From Dickeya poaceiphila (GTDB taxonomy: Bacteria > Pseudomonadota > Gammaproteobacteria > Enterobacterales > Enterobacteriaceae): a DNA stretch of 64,000 nucleotides. Numbering within the stretch: the first letter of the stretch is position 1; each line of letters starts with the position of its first letter. This document shows, one piece after another, positions 42,473-54,244 of the stretch. The notes under the pieces are model-generated. The model worked only from the letters and a program-made list of their open reading frames with translations, was not told the origin of the DNA and searched no databases. The position numbers and the translations under genes were made by a program. Location: the NCBI RefSeq assembly GCF_007858975.2, contig NZ_CP042220.2, forward strand, positions 2,852,001 to 2,916,000, in the 5' to 3' direction.

Positions 42473-43197
42473 TGATTTTCCTGAAAAATGTTTCTAAGTG
42501 GTATGGTCAATTTCAGGTGCTGACCGACTGCTCCACCGAGGTGAAAAAAGGTGAAGTGGTGGTGGTTTGCGGACCTTCCGGCTCCGGGAAATCGACCTTA
42601 ATCAAAACCGTTAACGGCCTTGAGTCCATCCAGCAAGGTCAGATCGAAGTTAACGGCATCACTGTCAACGATAAACGCACCAATCTGGCACAATTACGCG
42701 CCAAAGTCGGTATGGTGTTCCAGCATTTCGAGCTATTCCCACACTTGTCTATCGTTGACAACCTCACACTGGCGCAGGTGAAGGTCCTAAAGCGCGACAA
42801 AGAGGCGGCCCGCGAGAAAGGATTGAAACTGCTGACGCGTGTCGGTCTGTCCGCCCATGCCAACAAATTCCCTGGGCAGTTGTCCGGCGGCCAGCAACAA
42901 CGTGTGGCGATCGCTCGCGCCTTGTGTATGGACCCGGTAGCAATGCTATTTGACGAACCGACCTCGGCGCTCGACCCGGAAATGATCAACGAAGTGCTGG
43001 ATGTGATGGTGGAACTGGCACAGGAAGGTATGACCATGATGGTGGTGACCCATGAGATGGGGTTCGCCCGCAAAGTGGCGCATCGCGTCATCTTCATGGA
43101 CGAAGGCAAAATCATTGAAGACACCCGCAAAGAGGACTTCTTTGGTAACCCGCGTTCTGATCGCGCCAAAGATTTTCTGGCAAAAATTCTGCATTAA
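42472..43197 (+). CDS. gltL: Glutamate/aspartate ABC transporter ATPase GltL
   Basis: 241 residues. ABC ATPase with Walker [11 protein letters not shown] loop [12 protein letters not shown], signature [15 protein letters not shown], Walker [15 protein letters not shown] and the switch His in [13 protein letters not shown]. Start ATG 42472 overlaps the gltK stop (TGATG); the TTG one codon earlier is not needed. A strong terminator follows. Confidence 0.96.
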   Translation: MIFLKNVSKWYGQFQVLTDCSTEVKKGEVVVVCGPSGSGKSTLIKTVNGLESIQQGQIEVNGITVNDKRTNLAQLRAKVGMVFQHFELFPHLSIVDNLTLAQVKVLKRDKEAAREKGLKLLTRVGLSAHANKFPGQLSGGQQQRVAIARALCMDPVAMLFDEPTSALDPEMINEVLDVMVELAQEGMTMMVVTHEMGFARKVAHRVIFMDEGKIIEDTRKEDFFGNPRSDRAKDFLAKILH

Positions 43198-43214
43198 TTT
43201 GCCTTGCTTCATTC

Positions 43215-43246
43215 AAAAACAAGGGTGCGTCGGCACCCTTGTTTTT
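43215..43246. terminator. Bidirectional terminator between gltL and ybeL
   Basis: Perfect 14-bp stem AAAAACAAGGGTGC / GCACCCTTGTTTTT with loop GTCG; A- and T-runs serve both converging genes. Confidence 0.93.
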
Positions 43247-43257
43247 CTACCCGACAC

Positions 43258-43740
43258 TCAAGGCGAAAACGGCTGACGATGAAACTGGTCATGGCCGCAT
43301 TTCGGGCATCGCGGCAGCACTTCAGGTGTATAAAAAGCAATGTGATGGTGACATTGTTCGCACACCAAATTACCGAGTCCGACGATTTCACCACTGCTAT
43401 ATACGCCGTGATGACTCACATCCTTGAACACTTCGCGCCACTCCAGTTGCGTCTTGTCGGTGATATCCGCCAGATTTTGCCACACACTTTCGCGAACAAC
43501 ACGCACGAACACACTGTCAGAAAAGGTATTCTGGCTCTCCTCGTAACTAATGGAGAACGCTTCCAGATCACGCTGGAGCGCCAGTATTACCTGTTCAATC
43601 TCCTTTTGTGTCAGCTCATTGGTTTCCTGCAACTGACGCCTGGCATCCGACATCAGTTTACCTATGTCCCGCTCGCCGCGACTTAACCATTCGGTAACGG
43701 CGGACATCAGCTCCCGGTAATACTGAACCACTTTGCTCAT
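43258..43740 (-). CDS. ybeL: YbeL family zinc-ribbon protein (DUF1451)
   Basis: 160 residues, same length and clearly homologous to E. coli YbeL. Helical N-terminal part (VVQYYRELMSAVTEWLSRGE), then SYEESQ, TDKTQLEWREVF and a C-terminal zinc ribbon with two Cys pairs, CEQCHHH and CPKCGHDQF. Function unknown. It is divergent from leuS, as in E. coli. Confidence 0.9.
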   Translation of the reverse strand: MSKVVQYYRELMSAVTEWLSRGERDIGKLMSDARRQLQETNELTQKEIEQVILALQRDLEAFSISYEESQNTFSDSVFVRVVRESVWQNLADITDKTQLEWREVFKDVSHHGVYSSGEIVGLGNLVCEQCHHHIAFYTPEVLPRCPKCGHDQFHRQPFSP

Positions 43741-44044
43741 CGTAACTCCTTAGCCTGTAAAGCGCTTATCGACGGGCCTGCTCAGCCTGGACTACGTCCC
43801 GCAATAATGCGTAACACTGCCTAGTGTAGATGATTTTTCCGATGCCACCGGGAGCCGCTTCCCAATCCTTGGCATTCAGCCACGTCCCACAGCGTTCTTC
43901 GTTACCAAAGCCGTATAAATCAGCCACTGAGCGCCTCTAGCGGTTGTTGAGCCAGTCGCTTATCAGCTATGCTATGCGGATCTTTTAAAATGAAATAAAA
44001 CATGCTACCGAGGTAGCAATTTTCACTAAGGACCACTGGCAGCC
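43741..44044. other. ybeL-leuS divergent region
   Basis: 304 bases. Near leuS there is a short hairpin TGCTAC-CGAG-GTAGCA at 44003-44018 followed by ATTTTC, 27 bases before the leuS ATG. No other element recognised; both promoters must lie here. Confidence 0.5.
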
Positions 44045-46627
44045 ATGCAAGAGCAATACCGCCCAGAAGAGATCGAAGCACACGTCCAGCTTCACTGGCA
44101 AGAAAAACAGACTTTCAAAGTGACCGAAGAACCCGGCAAGGAAAAATACTATTGTCTTTCCATGCTGCCTTATCCTTCTGGCCGTCTACACATGGGCCAT
44201 GTGCGTAACTACACCATCGGCGACGTGATCTCCCGCTACCAGCGTATGCTGGGCAAAAACGTGCTGCAGCCAATCGGCTGGGACGCCTTCGGCCTGCCAG
44301 CAGAAGGCGCGGCGGTGAAAAACAAGACGGCACCGGCGCCCTGGACCTACGCCAATATCGAATACATGAAAAACCAGCTGAAACTGCTGGGTTTCGGTTA
44401 TGACTGGGATCGCGAAGTAGCAACGTGTAAGCCGGATTACTACCGTTGGGAACAGTGGTTTTTCACCAAATTGTACGAAAAAGGCTTGGTTTACAAAAAA
44501 ACCTCAGCGGTAAACTGGTGCCCTAACGACCAGACCGTACTGGCCAACGAGCAGGTGATCGATGGTTGTTGCTGGCGTTGCGATACCAAAGTAGAACGCA
44601 AGGAAATCCCCCAGTGGTTTATCAAAATCACCGCTTATGCCGATGAGTTGCTCAACGAGCTCGATACGCTGGAAAGCTGGCCGGAGCAAGTCAAAACCAT
44701 GCAGCGAAACTGGATTGGTCGCTCTGAAGGAGTGGAAATCACTTTCCGGATCGCGGACGGCGACGATACGCTGACGGTTTACACTACGCGTCCAGATACC
44801 TTCATGGGCGTAACCTATGTCGCCGTAGCGGCGGGTCACTCGCTGGCGTTAAAAGCGGCGGAAAACAATCCGACGCTGCAAGACTTCATCGCTGAATGCC
44901 GCAACACCAAAGTAGCGGAAGCCGACATGGCGACGATGGAGAAAAAAGGCGTCGCCACCGGTCTGTTCGCCATCCACCCGCTGACCGGCGAAAACGTACC
45001 GGTATGGGCCGCCAACTTCGTGCTGATGGAGTACGGCACCGGTGCGGTAATGGCAGTACCGGGGCATGACCAACGCGACTGGGAATTCGCCCACAAATAT
45101 AACCTGCCGGTGAAACCGGTTATTCTGGCAACAGATGGCAGCGAGCCGGATCTGTCCGCTCAGGCGCAGACTGAAAAAGGTCGCTTGTTTAATTCCGGTG
45201 AATTTGACGGCCTGGATTTTGACGCCGCGTTCAACGCCATTGCCGACAAGCTCGTGTCGTTGGGTGTTGGCCAACGTAAGGTCAATTACCGTCTGCGTGA
45301 CTGGGGCGTATCCCGTCAACGTTACTGGGGTGCGCCTATCCCGATGGTGACGCTGGAAGACGGCACGGTAATCCCAACACCGGAAGACCAGTTGCCGGTC
45401 ATTCTGCCGGAAGACGTGGTCATGGACGGCATCACCAGCCCGATTAAAGCCGATCCTGAATGGGCCAAAACCACGGTCAACGGTCAGCCGGCACTGCGTG
45501 AAACCGACACCTTCGATACCTTTATGGAGTCGTCATGGTATTACGCACGTTATACCTGCCCACAATATGATCAAGGGATGCTCGATCCAACTGCTGCTAA
45601 CTACTGGCTGCCGGTGGATCAGTATATAGGTGGTATCGAACACGCCATCATGCATCTGATGTATTTCCGCTTCTTTCACAAGCTGATGCGTGACGCTGGT
45701 CTGGTGAACTCCAATGAACCAGCGAAACGCCTGCTGTGCCAGGGAATGGTACTGGCCGATGCTTTCTATTATTCTGGCAATAACGGCGAGCGTATCTGGG
45801 TATCACCGGTCGACGTTACGCTGGAGCGCGATGATAAAGGCCGCATTATCAAGGCGTTCGACAACGAAGGTCGTGAACTGGTGTATGCCGGTATGAGCAA
45901 GATGTCGAAATCCAAAAACAACGGCATTGACCCTCAAGTCATGGTGGAACGCTACGGTGCCGACACCGTGCGCTTGTTCATGATGTTCGCGTCTCCGGCA
46001 GAAATGACGTTGGAGTGGCAGGAGTCCGGTGTTGAAGGGGCCAACCGTTTCCTGAAGCGCGTATGGAAACAAGTCTATGACCACACCGGAAAAGGCGCTA
46101 CCCAACCACTGGATGCAGCGACACTGACAGAAGAGCAGAAAGCGCTGCGTCGAGACCTGCACAAAACCATCGCCAAGGTGACTGACGATATCGGTCGTCG
46201 CCAAACTTTCAACACCGCTATCGCAGCGATTATGGAGTTGATGAACAAGCTGGCTAAAGCGTCGCAAGAATCTGAACAGGATCGTGCGCTGACGCAGGAA
46301 ACACTGCTGGCAGTGGTGCGGATGCTGTACCCGTTCACCCCGCACGCCTGTTTCGTGCTGTGGAATGAACTGAAAGGCGAAGGCGACATCGATCAGGCGC
46401 CCTGGCCGGTCGCAGACGAGCAGGCAATGGTCGAGGATTCTCGTCTGGTCGTGGTGCAGGTCAACGGTAAAGTCCGCGGCAAGATTACTGTGGCAGCCGA
46501 TGCCACCGAACAGCAGGTTCGTGAGCGTGCAGCACAGGAACCGCTGGTGGCAAAATATCTGGATGGCGTGACTGTCCGCAAGGTGATTTTCGTTCCGGGC
46601 AAACTGCTTAACCTGGTTGTAGGTTAA
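44045..46627 (+). CDS. leuS: Leucyl-tRNA synthetase
   Basis: Class I synthetase, 860 residues as in E. coli. HIGH motif as [15 protein letters not shown]1 editing domain with TTRPDTFMG and the threonine-rich pocket, KMSKS motif in [12 protein letters not shown], and the C-terminal anticodon/vestibule domain. It heads leuS-lptE-holA-nadD; lptE starts 14 bases after its stop. Confidence 0.98.
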   Translation: MQEQYRPEEIEAHVQLHWQEKQTFKVTEEPGKEKYYCLSMLPYPSGRLHMGHVRNYTIGDVISRYQRMLGKNVLQPIGWDAFGLPAEGAAVKNKTAPAPWTYANIEYMKNQLKLLGFGYDWDREVATCKPDYYRWEQWFFTKLYEKGLVYKKTSAVNWCPNDQTVLANEQVIDGCCWRCDTKVERKEIPQWFIKITAYADELLNELDTLESWPEQVKTMQRNWIGRSEGVEITFRIADGDDTLTVYTTRPDTFMGVTYVAVAAGHSLALKAAENNPTLQDFIAECRNTKVAEADMATMEKKGVATGLFAIHPLTGENVPVWAANFVLMEYGTGAVMAVPGHDQRDWEFAHKYNLPVKPVILATDGSEPDLSAQAQTEKGRLFNSGEFDGLDFDAAFNAIADKLVSLGVGQRKVNYRLRDWGVSRQRYWGAPIPMVTLEDGTVIPTPEDQLPVILPEDVVMDGITSPIKADPEWAKTTVNGQPALRETDTFDTFMESSWYYARYTCPQYDQGMLDPTAANYWLPVDQYIGGIEHAIMHLMYFRFFHKLMRDAGLVNSNEPAKRLLCQGMVLADAFYYSGNNGERIWVSPVDVTLERDDKGRIIKAFDNEGRELVYAGMSKMSKSKNNGIDPQVMVERYGADTVRLFMMFASPAEMTLEWQESGVEGANRFLKRVWKQVYDHTGKGATQPLDAATLTEEQKALRRDLHKTIAKVTDDIGRRQTFNTAIAAIMELMNKLAKASQESEQDRALTQETLLAVVRMLYPFTPHACFVLWNELKGEGDIDQAPWPVADEQAMVEDSRLVVVQVNGKVRGKITVAADATEQQVRERAAQEPLVAKYLDGVTVRKVIFVPGKLLNLVVG

Positions 46628-46641
46628 GGCAAGGAGGTACT

Positions 46642-47196
46642 GTGCGACACCCGTTTCTAACGCTGGTGCTGGGGCTGGCGGTCTTAATGACCGCCAGTTG
46701 CGGTTTTCATCTACGCGGCACGACTCAACTCCCCACGCAGTTGCATAATCTGATTCTAGATAGCGGCGATCCCTATGGCCCGACGACCAGAGCTATTCGT
46801 GAGCAGTTGCGTCTTAACAATATCCAGGTGTCTGAAGACACCAAACGCAAGGACATTCCGTCACTGCGTTATCTGGGCGAAACCCTGTCACGCAGCACGG
46901 TCTCAATTTTCCAGGACGGAAAAACGGCAGAGTATCAATTTGTTATGGAGCTGAAAGCACAAGTGCTGATTCCAGGGGACGATATTTATCCACTGAATGT
47001 GACGGTTTTCCGTTCCTTCTTTGATAATCCACTCGCGGCCTTAGCTAAAGAGGCCGAACAGGAGATTATCCTGCAGGAAATGCGTCAACAGGCAGCTCAG
47101 CAACTGGTGCGTAAGCTATTGACCATCAAAGGCAGCCAGAACATAAAAAGCAATCAGCAAGCGACTGCTAAGAATGTGACTCCGGCGCACCAATGA
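46642..47196 (+). CDS. lptE: LPS-assembly lipoprotein LptE
   Basis: Outer-membrane lipoprotein that plugs and assembles the LptD LPS translocon. 184 residues (E. coli 193). Signal peptide ending in a lipobox-like TASC with the lipidated Cys20, then [21 protein letters not shown] and [21 protein letters not shown] blocks. The start is GTG with a strong AAGGAGGT. It overlaps holA by four bases. Confidence 0.95.
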   Translation: MRHPFLTLVLGLAVLMTASCGFHLRGTTQLPTQLHNLILDSGDPYGPTTRAIREQLRLNNIQVSEDTKRKDIPSLRYLGETLSRSTVSIFQDGKTAEYQFVMELKAQVLIPGDDIYPLNVTVFRSFFDNPLAALAKEAEQEIILQEMRQQAAQQLVRKLLTIKGSQNIKSNQQATAKNVTPAHQ

Positions 47197-48224
47197 TTCG
47201 TCTCTATCCCGAACAACTCACCGCGCAGCTCCATGAGGGGCTGCGCGGTTGCTATCTGTTGTTTGGCAATGAACCGTTATTGCTGCAAGAAAGCCAGGAT
47301 CAGATCCGTACTATCGCCCGTCAGCAGGATTTTCTGGAGCATTTCAGTTTCACGCTGGATAACAGCACCGACTGGGATGCCATTTTTTCTACCTGTCAGG
47401 CACTCAGTTTGTTCGCCTCCCGCCAGACCCTGTTATTGATACTGCCAGACACCGGTCCCGGCGCCCCTGCCAGCGAGCAACTGGTCAAGCTCTCCACATT
47501 GCTACATTCCGATATTCTGTTGATAGTAAGAGGCAGTAAGCTCTCTAAAGCACAGGAAAACAGCGCCTGGTTTAAAGCGTTGTCACAGCAGGGCGTGTAC
47601 GTTCCTTGTATGACGCCCGAACAGGAACAGCTTCCCCGTTGGGTAGCGCAACGCGCTAAACACATGAAACTGGAACTGGATGACGCCGCCAGCCAGCTAA
47701 TTTGCTACTGTTATGAAGGAAATATGCTGGCGTTAGTACAGGCGCTGGAGCGATTATCGCTGCTGTATCCGGACAGCAAACTGACGTTGCCGCGAGTCGA
47801 ACAAGCAGTGAATGATGCTGCTCACTTTACGCCATTCCACTGGCTGGATGCGCTTCTCGGCGGCAAAAGCAAGCGAGCATGGCACATTTTGCAGCAATTA
47901 CGTCTGGAAGATTGCGAACCGGTTATCCTGCTGCGCACCGTACAGCGGGAATTATTGCTGTTGCTACAGCTAAAACGGCACATGGCAACCACACCGTTGC
48001 GCACCCTGCTTGACCAGCACAAGATATGGCAAAACCGTCGGCCACTATTGACGCAGGCGTTGCAACGCCTGTCGTTGACGCAATTACAGCAAGCGATTAC
48101 CCTGCTGAGCCGACTGGAGATCACTCTGAAGCAAAATTATGGGCAACCGGTCTGGGCCGAACTGGAAACGCTGTCGATGATATTGTGCGGTAAAGCGCTG
48201 CCTGACAGCCTGCTTGAGGTATAG
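47193..48224 (+). CDS. holA: DNA polymerase III delta subunit
   Basis: Clamp-loader wrench subunit, 343 residues as in E. coli. Conserved segments: [28 protein letters not shown], a central AAA+-like region without a Walker A, and [29 protein letters not shown] in the C-terminal collar domain. Start ATG overlaps the lptE stop (ATGA). Confidence 0.95.
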   Translation: MIRLYPEQLTAQLHEGLRGCYLLFGNEPLLLQESQDQIRTIARQQDFLEHFSFTLDNSTDWDAIFSTCQALSLFASRQTLLLILPDTGPGAPASEQLVKLSTLLHSDILLIVRGSKLSKAQENSAWFKALSQQGVYVPCMTPEQEQLPRWVAQRAKHMKLELDDAASQLICYCYEGNMLALVQALERLSLLYPDSKLTLPRVEQAVNDAAHFTPFHWLDALLGGKSKRAWHILQQLRLEDCEPVILLRTVQRELLLLLQLKRHMATTPLRTLLDQHKIWQNRRPLLTQALQRLSLTQLQQAITLLSRLEITLKQNYGQPVWAELETLSMILCGKALPDSLLEV

Positions 48225-48228
48225 CGAT

Positions 48229-48888
48229 TTGTCGACATCCCCGGTTACCCTTCCTCTGACCGCCTACTTTGGCGGCACGTTTGACCCGATTCACTATGGA
48301 CATCTGCGTCCAGCCGCTGCGCTGGCGCAGGAAACCGGCCTTCAGCATGTTATTCTGCTGCCTAATAACGTACCGCCACACCGAGAACAGCCAGAAGCCA
48401 GCGCGACCCAGCGCAAAACCATGGTCGAACTGGCGATACGCGGTAATCCGTTGTTTCAGGTCGATGATCGTGAATTGCAGCGCGCTACGCCGTCGTACAC
48501 CATTGATACGCTGGAAACGCTGCGCGTTGAAAAAGGCGACAGTGCGCCTCTGGCATTCATTATTGGTCAGGACTCACTGCTGACGTTGCATCGCTGGCAT
48601 CGCTGGCAGGAAATACTGGATTACTGTCATCTGCTGGTGTGTGCCCGCCCTGGCTATCGTCGGCCATTGGATACCGCCGAGCTAGAGTCCTGGCTGGCCG
48701 ACCACCAGACCGATGATGCTAAACAGTTACACCGCCAGCGTCATGGGCTGATTTACCTCGCCCATACGCCGCTCGTGTCGATTTCGGCCACTGAAATCCG
48801 TCAGCGTCGGCAACAGGGCATCGACTGCCATGACCTGTTGCCTGAAAGTGTGCTGAAGTACATTGACACACAAGGACTCTACCTATAG
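48229..48888 (+). CDS. nadD: Nicotinate-mononucleotide adenylyltransferase
   Basis: Makes deamido-NAD from nicotinate mononucleotide and ATP. 219 residues. HxGH-type nucleotide-binding motif [11 protein letters not shown] and C-terminal ISATEIRQR motif, plus NNVPPHR and [11 protein letters not shown]. Start is TTG 48229, nine bases after GAGG and five after the holA stop; the open frame begins at another TTG inside holA, less likely. E. coli cobC, which follows nadD there, is absent. Confidence 0.94.
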   Translation: MSTSPVTLPLTAYFGGTFDPIHYGHLRPAAALAQETGLQHVILLPNNVPPHREQPEASATQRKTMVELAIRGNPLFQVDDRELQRATPSYTIDTLETLRVEKGDSAPLAFIIGQDSLLTLHRWHRWQEILDYCHLLVCARPGYRRPLDTAELESWLADHQTDDAKQLHRQRHGLIYLAHTPLVSISATEIRQRRQQGIDCHDLLPESVLKYIDTQGLYL

Positions 48889-49065
48889 CTACGCGTCGAT
48901 ACCACTCACTATAAGGCCGTGATATACTCCGCCGCTGGTTTCAGCCGCAGGAAAATCATCTGCCCTGCCGCCGCACTTTCATAGCGGAGAAACGGCTGTT
49001 CTCACTGATGCCACCAAGCCAGTCCGCGTAACCGGCTGATTAACCACTTATCAAAGGGGGAACCT

Positions 49066-49383
49066 TTGCAAGGCCAAGCACTCCAAGATTTCGTTATTGA
49101 TAAACTAGACGATTTGAAAGGTCAGGATATCGTAACCCTTGATGTAAAAGGGAAATCCAATATCACTGACTGCATGATTATTTGCACTGGTACATCCAGC
49201 CGTCATGTCACCTCCATCGCCGATCATGTTGTGCAGGAATCCCGCGCTGCCGGGCTGATGCCACTGGGCGTTGAAGGCGAAAACGACGCCGATTGGGTAG
49301 TGGTAGACCTCGGTGATGTGATCGTACATGTGATGCAGGAAGAAAGCCGCCACCTGTACGAACTGGAAAAACTCTGGGGCTGA
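49066..49383 (+). CDS. rsfS: Ribosomal silencing factor RsfS
   Basis: Binds ribosomal protein L14 and blocks subunit joining in starved cells. 105 residues as in E. coli, with [21 protein letters not shown] and [15 protein letters not shown] blocks nearly identical. Start is TTG after AAAGGGGGAACC. rlmH begins one base after its stop, so the pair is tightly coupled. A 177-base gap separates it from nadD. Confidence 0.95.
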   Translation: MQGQALQDFVIDKLDDLKGQDIVTLDVKGKSNITDCMIICTGTSSRHVTSIADHVVQESRAAGLMPLGVEGENDADWVVVDLGDVIVHVMQEESRHLYELEKLWG

Positions 49384-49384
49384 T

Positions 49385-49855
49385 ATGAAGCTGCAACTGG
49401 TCGCCGTCGGTACCAAGATGCCTGACTGGGTGCAGACAGGTTTTACCGATTATCTTCGCCGATTTCCTAAAGACATGCCGTTTGAACTAGTAGAGATTCC
49501 GGCAGGTAAGCGTGGGAAAAACGCAGATATCAAACGGATTCTGGAACGCGAAGGCGAATTGATGCTGGCAGCCGTAGGTAAAGGCAACCGTATCGTGACG
49601 CTGGATATTCCTGGCTCACGCTGGGAAACGCCACAGTTGGCGCAACAGCTGGAACGCTGGAAACAGGACGGACGCGACATCAGCCTGCTGATTGGCGGCC
49701 CGGAAGGGCTGGCACCTCAATGCAAGGCTGCTGCGGAGCAAAGTTGGTCGCTATCGCCACTCACGCTGCCGCATCCGCTGGTGCGCGTATTGGTGGCGGA
49801 AAGTTTGTACCGAGCCTGGAGCATTACCACTAATCATCCTTACCATCGGGAGTAA
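49385..49855 (+). CDS. rlmH: 23S rRNA pseudouridine-1915 N3-methyltransferase RlmH
   Basis: SPOUT-class SAM methyltransferase acting on assembled 70S ribosomes. 156 residues (E. coli 155). [13 protein letters not shown] start, the knot region LLIGGPEGL and C-terminal [20 protein letters not shown] are conserved. Lies between rsfS (one base) and mrdA (36 bases). Confidence 0.96.
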   Translation: MKLQLVAVGTKMPDWVQTGFTDYLRRFPKDMPFELVEIPAGKRGKNADIKRILEREGELMLAAVGKGNRIVTLDIPGSRWETPQLAQQLERWKQDGRDISLLIGGPEGLAPQCKAAAEQSWSLSPLTLPHPLVRVLVAESLYRAWSITTNHPYHRE

Positions 49856-49891
49856 GGCAGATGACGAACCCTGTGAAGTAGCAATCGCTGG

Positions 49892-51802
49892 ATGAACATA
49901 GAACGTAAACCCTTTCGTGACTATACGGCTGAAGCAGCCCTATTTGTACGCCGGGCGCTGGTCGCGTTCCTGGGTATTCTGCTGCTAAGCGGTATTCTGG
50001 TGGCTAACCTATACCACCTGCAGGTTTTACGTTTTGACGATTATCGTACCCGCTCGAACGAAAACCGTATCAAACTGGTGCCGATTGCCCCCAGCCGCGG
50101 CATCATCTATGACCGCAACGGCACCCCTCTGGCACTCAACCGCACCATCTACCAGTTGGAACTGATTCCCGAAAAGGTCAACAATCTGGAAGAGACCTTG
50201 CAGGCGCTCAAATCAGTCATCGACCTGACTGATGAAGATATTGATAACTTTAGAAAAGAGCGTAAGCGCTCACGCCGTTTCACTTCCATCCCGGTCAAAA
50301 CCGGTCTGACCGAAGTGCAGGTGGCGAGCTTTGCCGTCAACCAGTACCGTTTCCCCGGTGTGGAAGTCAAAGGTTACCAACGCCGTTACTATCCTTACGG
50401 TGCTGCCCTGACCCATGTCATCGGCTATGTTTCCAAAATCAACGATAAAGATCTGGAACGGCTCGATCAGGAAGGTAAGCTGGCAGACTACGCAGCGACT
50501 CACGACATCGGCAAACTCGGCATCGAGCGCTATTACGAAGATGTGCTGCATGGCAAACCGGGCTATGAAGAAGTGGAAGTCAATAACCGTGGCCGCGTGA
50601 TCCGTCAGTTGCACGAGCAGCCTCCACAGGCCGGTAAAGATATCACCCTGACGCTGGATCTCAATCTCCAGCTTTATATCGAAAAACTACTGACGGGCAG
50701 CCGTGCCGCTGTAGTAGTGACCGACCCGAAAGAGGCGTCTATTCTGGCAATGGTCTCTACACCCAGCTATGACCCGAACCTGTTTGTGGACGGCATTTCC
50801 AGTAAGACTTACCACGCCTTGCTAAATGATCCTAACCGCCCACTTATCAACCGCGCGACGCAAGGGGTTTATCCACCTGCTTCTACCGTCAAACCTTATA
50901 TTGCCGTGTCTGCGCTCAGTTCCGGAGTCATCACTCCTTATACATCGCTATTCGACCCTGGTTGGTGGCAACTGCCTGGTTCAGAAAAACGTTTTCGTGA
51001 CTGGAAAAAATGGGGACATGGCCGTTTAAACCTGACCAAATCACTGGAAGAGTCTGCTGATACCTTCTTCTATCAGGTTGCCTATGACATGGGGATTGAC
51101 CGTTTGTCGGAATGGATGAACAAATTTGGTTACGGGCAGCGAACAGGGATTGATTTGTCTGACAAAGAAGAAAGTCCAGGCATCATGCCGACGCGTGAAT
51201 GGAAAATGAAGCGTTATAAAAAACCCTGGTACCAAGGGGATACCATTCCTGTCGGCATCGGTCAGGGTTACTGGACCGCAACACCGATTCAAATGCTCAA
51301 GGCGCTGACTACGCTTATTAATGACGGTCAGGTGAAAACACCACACCTGCTCAACAGCACACAGGAAAATAATACTCAGGTGCCATACCGTCAATCGCAA
51401 CACCAGCAAATCGGTGATATCCGCTCTGGTTACTGGGAGATTGTCAAAGACGGCATGTACGGCGTAGCCAACCGCCCTAACGGCACTGCCCACAAGTTCT
51501 TCGCTGACGCGCCATATAAGATTGCCGCCAAATCAGGTACGGCACAGGTCTTCGGCCTGAAGGAAAACGAAACCTATAACGCAAACCGGATTGCCGAGCG
51601 ACTGCGCGACCACAAACTGATGGTGGCATTCGCCCCTTACAACAATCCGAAAGTCGCCATGTCCATCATTCTGGAAAACGGCGGTGCAGGGCCAGCCATC
51701 GGGACCATTGTGCGTCAGATCCTCGACCATATTATGCTGGGCGACAACAATACCAACCTGCCGGATGCGCCGCCGTCGCCGCCGGGCAGTGAAACCGAGT
51801 AG
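49892..51802 (+). CDS. mrdA: Penicillin-binding protein 2 (elongasome transpeptidase)
   Basis: Inner-membrane transpeptidase of the rod complex. 636 residues (E. coli 633). N-terminal anchor (about 22-42, [20 protein letters not shown]), pedestal domain with [12 protein letters not shown], and transpeptidase domain with SxxK (ASTVKPY), SADTFFY and KSGTAQVFG. Eight bases separate its stop from mrdB. Confidence 0.97.
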   Translation: MNIERKPFRDYTAEAALFVRRALVAFLGILLLSGILVANLYHLQVLRFDDYRTRSNENRIKLVPIAPSRGIIYDRNGTPLALNRTIYQLELIPEKVNNLEETLQALKSVIDLTDEDIDNFRKERKRSRRFTSIPVKTGLTEVQVASFAVNQYRFPGVEVKGYQRRYYPYGAALTHVIGYVSKINDKDLERLDQEGKLADYAATHDIGKLGIERYYEDVLHGKPGYEEVEVNNRGRVIRQLHEQPPQAGKDITLTLDLNLQLYIEKLLTGSRAAVVVTDPKEASILAMVSTPSYDPNLFVDGISSKTYHALLNDPNRPLINRATQGVYPPASTVKPYIAVSALSSGVITPYTSLFDPGWWQLPGSEKRFRDWKKWGHGRLNLTKSLEESADTFFYQVAYDMGIDRLSEWMNKFGYGQRTGIDLSDKEESPGIMPTREWKMKRYKKPWYQGDTIPVGIGQGYWTATPIQMLKALTTLINDGQVKTPHLLNSTQENNTQVPYRQSQHQQIGDIRSGYWEIVKDGMYGVANRPNGTAHKFFADAPYKIAAKSGTAQVFGLKENETYNANRIAERLRDHKLMVAFAPYNNPKVAMSIILENGGAGPAIGTIVRQILDHIMLGDNNTNLPDAPPSPPGSETE

Positions 51803-51809
51803 AGACACC

Positions 51810-52922
51810 ATGACAGACAGTCAACAAAAAGGCTCAATCTGGACCAAAATGCACATTGACCTGCCTTTCCTTCTGTGTGTAATGGCGTTGCTGGGCTATA
51901 GCCTGTTCGTCATGTGGAGCGCCAGCGGACAGGACATCGGCATGATGGAGCGAAAAGCGGCCCAATGCGTGTTGGGGCTGGTCGTCATGATAGGCATGGC
52001 GCAAATTCCGCCGCGAGTCTATGAGAGCTGGGCACCTTACCTGTACATTTTCTGTTTTATTCTGTTGGTCATGGTGGATGTCTTTGGTCAGATCAGTAAA
52101 GGGGCGCAGCGCTGGCTCGACTTAGGCGTGGTGCGTTTCCAGCCATCGGAAATTGCCAAAATCGCCGTGCCGCTGATGGTAGCTCGCTACATCAACCGCG
52201 ACATGTGCCCGCCGTCGCTAAAAAATACCGGTATCGCACTGGTGTTGACCTTCGCCCCTACCATGCTGGTAGCCGCACAACCAGACCTTGGCACCGCTAT
52301 CCTGATTTGTGCGTCTGGTCTGTTCGTCCTGTTCCTTGCTGGCATGAGCTGGCGGTTGATAGCGATTGCCGCCATTTTGCTGGCCGCATTCATTCCCGTG
52401 CTCTGGTTCTTCCTGATGCATGATTATCAACGCGACCGTATCATGATGCTGCTTGATCCAGAAACCGACCCGCTCGGCGCAGGCTACCATATTATTCAGT
52501 CGAAGATTGCTATCGGCTCCGGAGGCCTCTCTGGCAAAGGCTGGCTGCAAGGAACTCAGTCGCAGTTAGAATTTTTGCCGGAACGTCATACCGATTTCAT
52601 TTTTGCCGTGCTGGCAGAAGAGTTAGGACTTATCGGCGTGCTGATCCTGCTGGCGCTCTATCTGTTCCTGATCATGCGTGGACTGGTGATTGCCGCCAAT
52701 GCCCAAACATCGTTTGGCCGGGTGATGGTCGGTGGCCTGATGCTGATCTTTTTCGTGTATGTGTTTGTTAACATCGGCATGGTGAGTGGTATTCTGCCGG
52801 TGGTCGGCGTGCCATTACCGCTGGTCAGTTATGGCGGGTCGGCGCTGGTGGTCTTGATGGCGGGATTCGGTATCGTGATGTCGATACACACTCACCGCAA
52901 AATGTTATCCAAGAATTTATAG
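51810..52922 (+). CDS. mrdB: Rod shape-determining SEDS glycosyltransferase RodA
   Basis: Peptidoglycan polymerase partner of PBP2. 370 residues, same as E. coli, with about ten membrane spans. SEDS signatures: [33 protein letters not shown] (catalytic Asp), [36 protein letters not shown] and [11 protein letters not shown]. Start 51810 by homology; the open frame upstream lies inside mrdA. rlpA starts nine bases on. Confidence 0.97.
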   Translation: MTDSQQKGSIWTKMHIDLPFLLCVMALLGYSLFVMWSASGQDIGMMERKAAQCVLGLVVMIGMAQIPPRVYESWAPYLYIFCFILLVMVDVFGQISKGAQRWLDLGVVRFQPSEIAKIAVPLMVARYINRDMCPPSLKNTGIALVLTFAPTMLVAAQPDLGTAILICASGLFVLFLAGMSWRLIAIAAILLAAFIPVLWFFLMHDYQRDRIMMLLDPETDPLGAGYHIIQSKIAIGSGGLSGKGWLQGTQSQLEFLPERHTDFIFAVLAEELGLIGVLILLALYLFLIMRGLVIAANAQTSFGRVMVGGLMLIFFVYVFVNIGMVSGILPVVGVPLPLVSYGGSALVVLMAGFGIVMSIHTHRKMLSKNL

Positions 52923-52931
52923 AGGTGAGCA

Positions 52932-54065
52932 ATGCGTAAGGATTGGGTTTGGATTGGTGCGATCAGCCTGGCTCTGGCAGGTTGTGCCGTGACGGAGCAA
53001 CCTCAGACTCACTCACCGCAGGCCACGACATACAACGGCCCGGTGGAAGAAATCGGCGGCGTGGAGCCGCGTTACGAACCATTTAACCCCGCCAACATGC
53101 AGGATTACAGCATGAATGGCAAAACCTATCATATTGTCAAAAATCCGGAAAACTTCAGTGAAAGCGGGTTCGCCGCCTGGCATGATCGCGAGTCTGTCGG
53201 CAACCGCACAGCAACCGGTGAAGAATTTGATGTCAATGCCATGGCCGCCGCTCACCCTACCCTGCCAATCCCCAGTTATGTGCGTGTAACCAACCTCAGT
53301 AATGGCCGCCGACTGGTGGTTCGCATCAATGATCGTGGACCTTATACGCCGGGCAGAATCATCGATCTGACTAAAGGCGCGGCAGACCGCCTTAACTTGT
53401 CTAACAACACCAAGGTGAAAGTAGATTTCATCAACGTCGCGCCGGACGGCTCGCTTTCAGGACCAGGAACCATCGGCACCCGTGTTGCCAAACAGAGTTT
53501 TGCCTTACCGTCACGCCCGACGCTGGGTTCCAGCGGTCTGGGAACGCCGATGATGGAAAGCGCACCGCCAACCGCAGCCCCAGTGAAACCAATCAGTAAT
53601 GCTACGTTGGCTCCATCATCAAATAGTGGCAACAGCATCGTTAGCGGCACTACGTCGGTCAATAGCGCTGGCTCATCGACCACAGGCAGTTTCCTCGGTG
53701 CGCCTAAGCCATTGCCCAGCGGCGTACTGGAAGGGTCGGAACCGGTCTCAACGCATTCAGCACCGGTTGCCGTAGCGCCGGTTGCCGCACCATCACGCCC
53801 ATTGTCACAATCAGCCATCCCAGCCGGTTCCGGCAACATTGTGGTACAAGTCGGCGCACTGAGTGACCAACAACGAGCGCAAACCTGGCTCAAGAGCCTG
53901 AACGAACGTTTTCGCGTTCCCGGAAAAATCACTCTGAATAACGGCTTGTACCGAATTCAGTTAGGCCCATTCCAGAGCCGTCAGCAAGCTGTCGACCTGC
54001 AACAGCGCCTTTCCAGCGAAGCGCAGCAACCGTCATTTGTCACTACCGTGTCTGGTGCACAGTAA
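52932..54065 (+). CDS. rlpA: Septal-ring lytic transglycosylase RlpA
   Basis: Outer-membrane lipoprotein, 377 residues (E. coli 362). Lipobox LALAGC with Cys18, a double-psi beta-barrel domain (about 65-165, ASWHD-equivalent AAWHDRESVGNRTATGE, VRINDRGPY), a low-complexity Ser/Pro/Ala linker (about 185-300) and a C-terminal SPOR domain (about 300-374) that binds denuded septal glycan. Follows mrdB as in E. coli. Confidence 0.95.
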   Translation: MRKDWVWIGAISLALAGCAVTEQPQTHSPQATTYNGPVEEIGGVEPRYEPFNPANMQDYSMNGKTYHIVKNPENFSESGFAAWHDRESVGNRTATGEEFDVNAMAAAHPTLPIPSYVRVTNLSNGRRLVVRINDRGPYTPGRIIDLTKGAADRLNLSNNTKVKVDFINVAPDGSLSGPGTIGTRVAKQSFALPSRPTLGSSGLGTPMMESAPPTAAPVKPISNATLAPSSNSGNSIVSGTTSVNSAGSSTTGSFLGAPKPLPSGVLEGSEPVSTHSAPVAVAPVAAPSRPLSQSAIPAGSGNIVVQVGALSDQQRAQTWLKSLNERFRVPGKITLNNGLYRIQLGPFQSRQQAVDLQQRLSSEAQQPSFVTTVSGAQ

Positions 54066-54078
54066 CGAATTTACAGTC

Positions 54079-54107
54079 GAAAGAGGGATAAATTCCCTCT
54101 TTCTTTA
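54079..54107 (+). terminator. Terminator after rlpA
   Basis: 10-bp stem GAAAGAGGGA / TCCCTCTTTC with loop TAAAT, followed by TTTA. The T-run is short. Confidence 0.7.
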
Positions 54108-54244
54108 TCCACACAAGCGATAACCATGTCGCCTTCGGTGATCGGCAAAATCGCGTAACGCATTGTCTGGTGCCGCCCCGATTTTCATCTGCTATAGTGT
54201 GGCTCGTTTTTTAACTTATACCCACGGATGTTGTTGTTCCAATC

